Source: Sulfurimonas sp. SAG-AH-194-C21 (GTDB lineage Bacteria > Campylobacterota > Campylobacteria > Campylobacterales > Sulfurimonadaceae). From it: 46,416 nucleotides of DNA. The translations under genes were made by a program, and so were the position numbers. The stretch is from positions 1-46,416 of the forward strand of contig NZ_JAEMVC010000015.1 of assembly GCF_029215985.1 (NCBI RefSeq). The letters are read 5' to 3'. The notes under the pieces are model-generated. The model saw only the letters and a program-made list of their open reading frames with translations. It was not told the origin of the DNA and searched no databases. Position 1 is the first letter of the stretch, and each line of letters starts with the position of its first letter. Shown here piece after piece: positions 24,384 to 31,314 of the stretch.

Positions 24384-25412
24384 ATGACACCTATCCAAAG
24401 AGTACTTCAAGCAATAGATGAGATAAAAAAAGGTAATATGGTCATCATGATTGATGATGAGGATAGAGAGAACGAGGGAGACTTAGTCTATGCTGCTGCG
24501 TTTAGTACTCCTAAACATGTTAACTTTATGGCAACACATGCAAGAGGTTTAATCTGCGTTGCTCTTTCTAAGACAATAGCAACTCGTCTGGAGTTAAACC
24601 CTATGGTTAGCTCAAACACATCTTCTTATGAGACAGCGTTTACTGTCTCTGTTGATGCTAAGGATGCGCTTACTGGTATATCTGCAGGCGAGAGAGATGA
24701 TACTATTCGTATACTCGCGAATCCTATAGCAAAACCTACCCAACTTGTTAAACCTGGACATATATTTCCTCTCATCGCTAAAGATGGTGGAACTCTTGTT
24801 CGAACTGGTCACACTGAGGGTTCAGTTGATATTTGTCGTTTAGCAGGGCTTAGTGAAGCGGGGGTGATTTGTGAGATTATTAAAGAAGATGGAGAGATGG
24901 CTCGTCGTGATGATTTAGATATTTTTGGTGATAAACACAATCTTAAAACTGTTTTTATCTCAGATATAGTTGAGTACAGACTTGCAAACGAGTCTTTGGT
25001 AAATGAGACATCAGTTGAGGAAATAGAGTTCTTTGGTGTTAAAGTTAAAAAACATATATTTACAGACCATGATGGTATTGAGCATACGGCAATTGAGTTT
25101 TATGCTACGGGTAGTGTTGCAAATGTTCGTGTGCATAATGTTGTACCAGATATGGAACTTCTCTTACATCAAGAAAAATATAATAATCTAATAAAATCAA
25201 TTGAGTACCTCAAAATAAATAGCGGTATTTTAGTTTTTATAAATAAAACACACCATCAAGATAACTCTGCACCCAAAGAGCTTGGGATTGGTGCGCAGAT
25301 AATCAAATCTTTTGGAATTGATAAAATGAATCTTATCACACCACTTAAGTCTACAGAGTTTGGTGGATTAAGTGGGTTTGGTTTAGAGGTAAATGAAACA
25401 ATAGACATCTAA
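24384..25412 (+). CDS. ribB: 3,4-dihydroxy-2-butanone 4-phosphate synthase with inactive GTP cyclohydrolase II domain (RibB-RibX)
   Basis: Riboflavin pathway enzyme of 342 residues converting ribulose 5-phosphate to dihydroxybutanone phosphate plus formate. The RibB domain (about 1-205) has the acidic loop DDEDRENEGD (24-33) and the HTEGSVD signature. The C-terminal third resembles RibA but lacks its zinc-binding Cys cluster and catalytic segment, so GTP cyclohydrolase II activity is not expected. Such RibBX fusions are known in Proteobacteria and Helicobacter. It lies between the G3E GTPase and apbE (3 bases downstream), placing flavin synthesis next to flavin attachment. Confidence 0.92.
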   Translation: MTPIQRVLQAIDEIKKGNMVIMIDDEDRENEGDLVYAAAFSTPKHVNFMATHARGLICVALSKTIATRLELNPMVSSNTSSYETAFTVSVDAKDALTGISAGERDDTIRILANPIAKPTQLVKPGHIFPLIAKDGGTLVRTGHTEGSVDICRLAGLSEAGVICEIIKEDGEMARRDDLDIFGDKHNLKTVFISDIVEYRLANESLVNETSVEEIEFFGVKVKKHIFTDHDGIEHTAIEFYATGSVANVRVHNVVPDMELLLHQEKYNNLIKSIEYLKINSGILVFINKTHHQDNSAPKELGIGAQIIKSFGIDKMNLITPLKSTEFGGLSGFGLEVNETIDI

Positions 25413-25415
25413 TAG

Positions 25416-26342
25416 ATGAAACTCTTCTTTTTATCTCTTATATTCCTCTCTTTAACTGCTGAAGAAGCCTTACAAACTAGAACAAAGGTACTTATGGGTA
25501 CTTTTGCTAGTATAAGCCTTAGTGAGTCTAATAAAGGACTCTATAAAGGTGCATATGCTGTTTTACTAAGAGTAGATAATGCACTCTCTTCTTATAAGAA
25601 AAATTCCCCAATTTATAAACTTAACCGAGATAAAAAAGCTGATATAAATTTCTATACATATGAGGCACTACTTTTAAGTCAGAAGTACTACAAAAAGAGT
25701 GGAGCTTACTTTAATGTGGCTATAGGAAGTGTTACAAAAGACCTCTATCATTTTGGAGAGGATGAGCGTATTCCTCAGAGTTGGGAGTTAAACGTGAGTG
25801 ATACTTCGTTTAATACATTAGTTTTTGATAAAAAAAGAGCAAAACTAGGACAAGGGGTGAAGATAGACTTAGGTGGTTTTGGAAAAGGCTATGGTGTGGA
25901 TAGGGCGATAGAGTATCTCAAAATAAATACAGTACAAGAAGCGAGAGTTTCTTTAAGTGGAGATATTCGCTGTCTTGGAATATGCGAGATAAATATAAAC
26001 AATCCTTTTTCAGATGAAGCACTTTTACATTTTTTTACAAAAGAAGAAGAGATGGGAATATCTACGAGTGGAAACTACAACCGTTTTGTAGGGACTAAGG
26101 AAAATAACCATCTGATAAATCCAAAAACAAAAGAGTCTCAACAGAACTTTATCTCGCTTACTCTTATCTCAACTCTACCTAATGCTGATATAGATGCTTA
26201 TGCAACAGCTGCTAGTGTGATGCCAAAAGAGCTGGCGTATAAGTTTTTAGACTCTTTAGACCTAGCCTATGTAGTGCTAGAGACTGATAAAAAGCTAGTG
26301 ATAAGTGAAAATATTGCGTTATTTGTTAATGTTGATAAATAG
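25416..26342 (+). CDS. apbE: FAD:protein FMN transferase ApbE
   Basis: Protein of 308 residues with a signal-like N-terminus (MKLFFLSLIFLSLTAEEA), so it acts in the periplasm. It attaches FMN from FAD to a threonine in target proteins, with Mg. Family motifs are visible: MGTFASIS at the start, IDLGGFGKGYGVDRAIEYL, SGDIR, STSGNYNRF, HLINPKT and DIDAYATAASVM near the C-terminus. It starts 3 bases after ribB and its 3' end overlaps the convergent membrane protein gene by 17 bases. The FMN-binding protein encoded at 27241-27765 has the SGATMSA attachment motif and is the obvious substrate. Confidence 0.93.
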   Translation: MKLFFLSLIFLSLTAEEALQTRTKVLMGTFASISLSESNKGLYKGAYAVLLRVDNALSSYKKNSPIYKLNRDKKADINFYTYEALLLSQKYYKKSGAYFNVAIGSVTKDLYHFGEDERIPQSWELNVSDTSFNTLVFDKKRAKLGQGVKIDLGGFGKGYGVDRAIEYLKINTVQEARVSLSGDIRCLGICEININNPFSDEALLHFFTKEEEMGISTSGNYNRFVGTKENNHLINPKTKESQQNFISLTLISTLPNADIDAYATAASVMPKELAYKFLDSLDLAYVVLETDKKLVISENIALFVNVDK

Positions 26343-26772
26343 AAGAGAGTAAAAGCCATAGCGTGTAGAGCAGAAGTAGTTCTAATGATATAAATGAGAC
26401 TAGTTTTACATATGCAAAAAACTCCAAGCCCATTATGATAAAGTAGGGACTAAAAAGTTCTAAAAAGCCCATGATAAATATTGCATATGTAAGTTTGATA
26501 AAGAGTTGTGTTGTTCTATGTTTTGTAAAGAGTAAAAAGTGAAGTACGACCATAAAGAAAAGTCCAAAGGCAAATATATGTGGCAGTATTATTTTTAAAA
26601 TTGTTCCCCATGACTTTTCTACTAAAAATTTATCTTCATTTCCAAGATAGTATTCTAAAACACCATGCACAGATAAACCAATTTTATCATCAAATAGCAA
26701 TAATGAACTTACGAGAAGAAGCAGACTAAATGCTAAAAAATAAAGGACTGCGTATCTATATGCTTGTTGCAA
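26326..26772 (-). CDS. four-helix membrane protein with conserved histidines (paralogue B)
   Basis: Protein of 148 residues with four predicted membrane helices. It shares a block with the 160-residue neighbour: His36, then GNEDKF and His65 at the start of a helix, matching His45, GNADEF and His73 there. Further His residues are 78, 85 and 148. Membrane-embedded His pairs suggest b-type haem, but the pattern is not a family I know. It overlaps the preceding gene by 17 bases, so translation is coupled. With the FMN-binding periplasmic protein it could carry electrons across the inner membrane. I cannot assign a named family. Confidence 0.75.
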   Translation of the reverse strand: MQQAYRYAVLYFLAFSLLLLVSSLLLFDDKIGLSVHGVLEYYLGNEDKFLVEKSWGTILKIILPHIFAFGLFFMVVLHFLLFTKHRTTQLFIKLTYAIFIMGFLELFSPYFIIMGLEFFAYVKLVSFISLELLLLYTLWLLLSSIYQH

Positions 26773-27238
26773 AGTTTAGATTCCATAAAGAGTGTAATGC
26801 CATAATAAACGCGAGGATATGCCAGATAAAAAATGAGACAACATAAAGGTTTAGTAGGTTTGGAGTATAAAAGTAGCTTAAAAATAGGCTTATAAGTGTA
26901 AGTAGAGCACTTAGCATTAAAGTATTTATAACTATAATTGAGTAGCGTTTAATGGAACAGAGTCGTACATATACTGTAGAAAGTGTTAAAAGAATCATCA
27001 TGATAAAAAATATTTGTCCATGGATATACTCTAGAAATACTGACTTATCCATAGGGTCTACAAACTCATCAGCATTTCCAAAAAGAGTCATTTTTATGTC
27101 TTCATGTAAGAGACCAAGACTTGCATTCACTACAAAAAAATCAGCTATAAAGTACAAAAGTATAAAGAGTAATAAACCATTGAGTAAAGGTTTCATAGCC
27201 ATGTCTTCTTTGAGGTCTTTTATAAGAGTAAAACGCAA
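26756..27238 (-). CDS. four-helix membrane protein with conserved histidines (paralogue A)
   Basis: Protein of 160 residues, four predicted membrane helices (about 20-40, 72-92, 100-122, 131-152). Histidines are at 45, 73, 140 and 149, the last two in a WHILAFIMALH helix with spacing typical of buried ligands. The HxxxxxxxxGNADEF block and following His73 recur in the downstream paralogue. It starts 2 bases after the FMN-binding gene ends. A role as an inner-membrane haem or quinone-linked electron carrier for the flavoprotein is inferred from the histidines and the operon. The true start could also be the internal Met13 or Met15. Confidence 0.75.
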   Translation of the reverse strand: MRFTLIKDLKEDMAMKPLLNGLLLFILLYFIADFFVVNASLGLLHEDIKMTLFGNADEFVDPMDKSVFLEYIHGQIFFIMMILLTLSTVYVRLCSIKRYSIIVINTLMLSALLTLISLFLSYFYTPNLLNLYVVSFFIWHILAFIMALHSLWNLNFATSI

Positions 27239-27240
27239 GA

Positions 27241-27765
27241 CTAGTTTCCTTTTAGAAGTTCATTATATATAGCAAAAGCGATGCGAGAGGCATCTGTTAT
27301 ACTACGAGCACTCATTGTAGCTCCTGAAATACTAGGTATTTCTTTTTTAAGGCGCAGTAACTTATCTGTTGGTCTGTTTTGAAACTGTACATTCCATTTT
27401 TTTGATGGAAGGTATTCATGTGTTTCATTAAACGCAATGATTTCTATATCTTTTAAAATATTATCTGCGATAACATAGAGTACAACAGCATTTTGCGATC
27501 GAACTTTTCTATTGATTAAAATTCCATAACCTAAAATTTTTGTACCTTGTTTGGCTGTAAATATTCTGTATATTTTTGTATCAAGTTTTGTTTGTGCATT
27601 CGTTTGTATTTTTGTATGTTTTGTTCTAGAGAGAAGAATATTCTTCTTACTAATAGTAGCTGTTTGACCATAATGTTCGTGCATAGCATCTAGTGGCGAT
27701 ATAAGTACTTGCGCATGAAGCGAATTAAAAAGTATAAAGATAAGGGGTAATAATATTTTTTGCAT
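27241..27765 (-). CDS. periplasmic FMN-binding protein with ApbE flavinylation motif
   Basis: Protein of 174 residues with a signal peptide (about 1-18, ending LHAQ). The FMN-bind domain (RnfG/NqrC type) ends in SISGATMSARSITDA, where the Thr of SGAT is the expected site of covalent FMN attachment by ApbE, whose gene lies convergent 0.9 kb away. Before it a segment with ILGYGILINRK and ILKDIEIIAFNETHEY forms the domain core. There is no membrane anchor apart from the signal. It starts a tight three-gene group with the two membrane proteins. The likely role is a one- or two-electron carrier at the outer face of the inner membrane. Confidence 0.85.
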   Translation of the reverse strand: MQKILLPLIFILFNSLHAQVLISPLDAMHEHYGQTATISKKNILLSRTKHTKIQTNAQTKLDTKIYRIFTAKQGTKILGYGILINRKVRSQNAVVLYVIADNILKDIEIIAFNETHEYLPSKKWNVQFQNRPTDKLLRLKKEIPSISGATMSARSITDASRIAFAIYNELLKGN

Positions 27766-27783
27766 GTTAAAATCTTTGAATAA

Positions 27784-27812
27784 GTTGTGGAATTATAGCA
27801 AAATTCCACAAC
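27784..27812 (-). promoter_or_regulatory. palindrome with internal -10 promoter element upstream of the FMN-binding gene
   Basis: Perfect 11-bp inverted repeat GTTGTGGAATT/AATTCCACAAC with a 7-base spacer. On the minus strand the sequence TGCTATAAT inside it (TATAAT at 27797-27792) is a good Campylobacterota -10 box, 26 bases from the start codon. It may be an operator over a promoter, or an attenuating hairpin after the porin gene. Confidence 0.55.
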
Positions 27813-27833
27813 ATGAGAGAATATATAATGGTT

Positions 27834-29051
27834 TTAGAAAATAAAACCAAGAGAAACACTAGCTATGTTAAGATCAACATCACCTTTGTTTGAGAGAACA
27901 TAGTCCGCTTTGAGTACAACTTGTTCAAGTGGAAAATAGTTTGCACCAAATGTTATATCAGTAGTATCATCGCCATTTGTTCCATTTGCACGTGTTGCTT
28001 GTGGGTTATAGTTTTCATACTGTGTGAAAAGAGAAACCTCTTGTTCCATACCAAGAAGTGAAGCAAAGTCATAACTTGCATTTAAGAACCCACCATATGA
28101 CTCAGTTACTTGTGTGCTATTAGCTATAGTACCTGAACGACTTACTTTTGCATAAGCACCATAAAATCTAGCACCAGCTATTTTATACTCACCATGGATG
28201 TCTGTCATTAAAATTCTTTCATCAGCATAAACACCTGCTCCTATAAAAAGTCCATCTAAACCAGTATAGTCGATTCTCGCAACACCAGCACTACGAGGAT
28301 TTTCAATCTTATAACTACCGCCACGACCATTTCTTAACCATTTATCTCCAGCTGTATCATCAAGCTGTAATGCAGTTAAAAAACCTGCCTTATATGATAT
28401 GTCTTCATTAATATCACCAAAAGCTAAGAGACCAGTTTCACCCCATGTTGATGGAATAATAAAACGTGAAGTTTTTGGACGTTGTGTTGTTTTAAGAATT
28501 GTTGGTTCATGTTGCTGATTTGTGTAACCCATAGGTACAAGGAAGTTACCTGCTCTAAGATTAAAATGTTCATTTATAAGAAAATCTAAATAAAAGAACT
28601 CTAAAACGACAGCATCACCCGTGCCGTTTACTCTTGCCCCACCACCCTCATACTCAACTTCTGTATTCATAATAATAGAGTCTGAAAGTTTATAACCAAA
28701 GTATGTAACAAATCTTTTCACCTGTGTCTCTGAAGAGATAGCATTTGTATTTTCATTAGTCGTTGTTGAGTAATACATCTGACCATATCCACCTATACTT
28801 AATGGTGATTTAGAATAGTATACTTTAGATGCAGCAGGCCCAAGCCCTGTATGTGATTTATTTGGATCTACTTTTGTATAGTTAAAACCTGTTTTAAGAT
28901 CACTAGTCTCATCTATAAGTGTCTGACTCATCTCTTGAAGCTCTTTTACTTGTTGTTTAAGTTCCTTGATATCAGATGCATCATCTGCAAAAGAAGAACT
29001 GCTGAGTGCTAGCATACTTGCTAATACGAAAGATAATTTTGTGCTTTTCAT
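27834..29051 (-). CDS. outer-membrane porin, probably iron-regulated
   Basis: Protein of 405 residues. Signal peptide to about residue 22 (ending SSFADD), then a short coiled coil (SDIKELKQQVKELQEM) of the sort that trimeric porins use at the periplasmic side. The rest is amphipathic strands such as LSIGGYGQMYYST, and the last residues SLGFIF end in the C-terminal Phe expected of an outer-membrane barrel. It resembles the phosphate-selective porin O/P family in general form. Substrate is unknown. Two near-perfect Fur boxes lie 31-113 bases upstream of the start, which points to repression by iron and a role in iron supply. The FMN-binding gene follows 68 bases later. Confidence 0.85.
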   Translation of the reverse strand: MKSTKLSFVLASMLALSSSSFADDASDIKELKQQVKELQEMSQTLIDETSDLKTGFNYTKVDPNKSHTGLGPAASKVYYSKSPLSIGGYGQMYYSTTTNENTNAISSETQVKRFVTYFGYKLSDSIIMNTEVEYEGGGARVNGTGDAVVLEFFYLDFLINEHFNLRAGNFLVPMGYTNQQHEPTILKTTQRPKTSRFIIPSTWGETGLLAFGDINEDISYKAGFLTALQLDDTAGDKWLRNGRGGSYKIENPRSAGVARIDYTGLDGLFIGAGVYADERILMTDIHGEYKIAGARFYGAYAKVSRSGTIANSTQVTESYGGFLNASYDFASLLGMEQEVSLFTQYENYNPQATRANGTNGDDTTDITFGANYFPLEQVVLKADYVLSNKGDVDLNIASVSLGFIF

Positions 29052-29081
29052 TTTATTTCCTAAGTTATTATTTTTTGTTTA

Positions 29082-29096
29082 TGATATTTATTATCA
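29082..29096. promoter_or_regulatory. Fur box 1 upstream of the porin gene
   Basis: TGATATTTATTATCA matches the 7-1-7 Fur consensus TGATAATNATTATCA at all fixed positions except one. It is centred about 38 bases upstream of the porin ATG, over the likely promoter. Confidence 0.72.
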
Positions 29097-29149
29097 TAAT
29101 CAAGTTGTAGCGGAATTATAAACAAAAAGTTAATGAATGTCAACAGTAA

Positions 29150-29164
29150 TGAGAATAATTATCA
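29150..29164. promoter_or_regulatory. Fur box 2 upstream of the porin gene
   Basis: TGAGAATAATTATCA matches the 7-1-7 Fur consensus except at one position. It is 68 bases from box 1. Two sites this good in one intergenic region make iron control likely. Confidence 0.7.
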
Positions 29165-29225
29165 ATGAATTTTAAAATTTGTTTAGAAGAGCCTTGAAAT
29201 AGGGAGTTAATAAGGGAATAAAAGT

Positions 29226-30464
29226 TTAGTCTTGAGACACAACTCTGTTCTTCCCACTCTGTTTAGCTTCGTACATATATTTATCTGCAGTTTCTAACAT
29301 CTGATCAACAGCTACTATTTTTGAAGTAACACCGATAGAAATAGTAACAGTAATCTCTGTATTGTCTCCTATATTACAAGGTGACTTTGCAACATAATCA
29401 CATACTTTTTGCATGACTTTCATTGCTTGCTTATGTGGACAATTTGGAAGGAGTATGACAAATTCTTCTCCACCAAAACGTACAAGAACATCCGAACGAC
29501 GTAGTGCTTTTTTTATAGTGTTGGCTACATGAATAAGAGCTCTGTCTCCAGCTTCGTGACCATAAGTGTCATTTACACTTTTGAAATTATCTATATCTAT
29601 CATTGCAATAGCTGACTCTTGCTTGGCTCTGTTAGCATTTTCTAGTATCTTTATCCCTGCCTCATAAAAGTATACACGATTGTGTATACCGGTGAGATGA
29701 TCAGTCATTGCCATACTTTTAATTTTATCAAACATCTCTACAATTAATAGTGCATTGGTTATGCGACCCATAAATTCTTCGTTTATAAAAGGTTTGGTGA
29801 TATAGTCATTGGCACCAACTTTTAAAAACCTGCTAATCATATAAGTGTCTTCACTACCTGAAACTACTAGAACGGGAAGTTCTTCAAAAGAGAACGTGGT
29901 GCGAATATTTTTTACAAGTTCATACCCATTCATATTTGGCATTTCATAATCAGTAATCACTAAGTCTATTTTTTTTGAATTTGTATTTTGTAAATATTCC
30001 CATGCTTCAGCACCATCAGAACATTGCACATAATGAATATTTTGAGAACTTAAAAGAATGGCCATTTGTGTTAAAACTAACTTAGAGTCATCTACCGTTA
30101 AAATTGTTTTGCGTGTATTTGACTCTAGTCTTTGAACTATTTTATATACAAAACCTACTGATGCTGATGAGTTTGTTACAACATAATCTGATACATGATA
30201 AGAGAGAATCTTTTCTCTTATGTCTTTGTTGTCATGTTGTGTTATGAGTATGACAAATTTATCTTTATCAGTTAACTCTTTAATAATATCATCAGTTTTA
30301 TCATCAAGACGAATAATATAAAGTTCATAGTCAAATAAAGCTTCTATATTTGTGTCTAAATCTTCAATAGCAGTAACACTAAAATGGAGAGAATTTTGAA
30401 GTTTCTCTTGAATTTTACGATTAAAGAGTACGTCATTGTCAATAATAAGTATTTTTTTAAACAT
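29226..30464 (-). CDS. PleD-like response regulator with two receiver domains and a diguanylate cyclase domain
   Basis: Protein of 412 residues, REC-REC-GGDEF. The first receiver (about 1-115) is degenerate: it has no Lys-Pro near its end (VVTNSSAS instead). The second (about 118-240) is complete, with acceptor Asp in VITDYEMPNMNG and ITKPF. The GGDEF domain has RFGGEEFVILLP, so it should make cyclic di-GMP. The inhibitory site RxxD (RRSD) lies five residues before GGEEF, so product inhibition is expected. Cytoplasmic and soluble. It is a single gene; no partner kinase is adjacent. It is divergent from the gene at 30591. Confidence 0.92.
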   Translation of the reverse strand: MFKKILIIDNDVLFNRKIQEKLQNSLHFSVTAIEDLDTNIEALFDYELYIIRLDDKTDDIIKELTDKDKFVILITQHDNKDIREKILSYHVSDYVVTNSSASVGFVYKIVQRLESNTRKTILTVDDSKLVLTQMAILLSSQNIHYVQCSDGAEAWEYLQNTNSKKIDLVITDYEMPNMNGYELVKNIRTTFSFEELPVLVVSGSEDTYMISRFLKVGANDYITKPFINEEFMGRITNALLIVEMFDKIKSMAMTDHLTGIHNRVYFYEAGIKILENANRAKQESAIAMIDIDNFKSVNDTYGHEAGDRALIHVANTIKKALRRSDVLVRFGGEEFVILLPNCPHKQAMKVMQKVCDYVAKSPCNIGDNTEITVTISIGVTSKIVAVDQMLETADKYMYEAKQSGKNRVVSQD

Positions 30465-30555
30465 GAGTTCTTCTTAGTTTTTTTATATTATAGTCATATA
30501 AAGATTAATTTAATTTTAATCGATATAGTATTTCAGTATTGAGCATATAATTTGA

Positions 30556-30561
30556 TATAAT
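30556..30561 (+). promoter_or_regulatory. -10 promoter element
   Basis: TATAAT in the context GATATAATG, 29 bases before the ATG at 30591, in an AT-rich stretch without a clear -35 box, as is usual in this group. Confidence 0.5.
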
Positions 30562-30590
30562 GTAATTAAAATTTAAGTTATAGAGAGATT

Positions 30591-31313
30591 ATGAGAGAAT
30601 ATTTTACAAGAATAGAAGATAATTGCACAATACACATAGAGATAGACTTAAATGCTTTTGGTTTTAGTAGTAACAACCCTTGGTTATTTAGTGTCTTTAT
30701 AAAGTTTGATGGCTTAGATGAAAGTTTAAATGGTTTTGAAGAGTTTTTAGAGACAAAAGAGTCACTTATTATAGCATTAGAGCATCAAGAAAAAGCGAAG
30801 TATGTAGCGACTCGGAATGTAGATGGGTGGAGTGAGCTTTATTTTTATGCAAAGGACTCTAAAGAGTTAGATAGCATAGCACAGCATATACTTAAGGCGA
30901 GTACTTATGTGTATGAAAGTAGTGTAGTTCGTGATACAAAGTGGGATTTCCATCATAAAAATCTTATACCTTCAGAGCTTGAACAGTGTCATATTCAAAG
31001 TGAGAAAATTATTTTTATGCTCAAAGAAGAAGAGGATGACTTAAGTGTAGTTCGTAGTGTTGAGCATTACATATCTTTTGAACTTCCTACACAAAAAAAT
31101 AGATTTTTAAATACATTAGATATAAAAGGCTACCGACTCAAAGATGAGATAAGTACTGAGGAGTTTGAACACGGTATAGCCCTTGTTAAAGAACATGATG
31201 TTCAAAGCCAAACACTTAAAATAGAGATTGATATACTCTTTAAAGAGATTAAAAAATGTCAAGGCTTTTATGAAGGTTGGAGTACTACTTTAGCAAAAGA
31301 AATAGAAGAATAA
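30591..31313 (+). CDS. DUF695/RraB-like domain protein
   Basis: Protein of 240 residues, cytoplasmic, acidic. The N-terminal two thirds looks like DUF695 (aromatic-rich NNPWLFSVFIKFDGL, later VATRNVDGWSELYFYAKD). The C-terminal part, GYRLKDEISTEEFEHGIALVKEHDV to GFYEGWST, resembles the RraB regulator domain, which in Escherichia coli inhibits RNase E. Many DUF695 proteins carry such a domain. A role in RNA decay here is not established. It lies 1 base before the lipid acyltransferase gene and may share its transcript. The domain calls are from general pattern memory and are moderately sure. Confidence 0.7.
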   Translation: MREYFTRIEDNCTIHIEIDLNAFGFSSNNPWLFSVFIKFDGLDESLNGFEEFLETKESLIIALEHQEKAKYVATRNVDGWSELYFYAKDSKELDSIAQHILKASTYVYESSVVRDTKWDFHHKNLIPSELEQCHIQSEKIIFMLKEEEDDLSVVRSVEHYISFELPTQKNRFLNTLDIKGYRLKDEISTEEFEHGIALVKEHDVQSQTLKIEIDILFKEIKKCQGFYEGWSTTLAKEIEE

Positions 31314-31314
31314 A

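Noticed and set aside
26952..27272. Plus-strand frame of 106 codons opposite the four-helix membrane protein gene
   Set aside because: It is antisense to a gene with clear membrane topology and a paralogue, and its product resembles no coherent protein.
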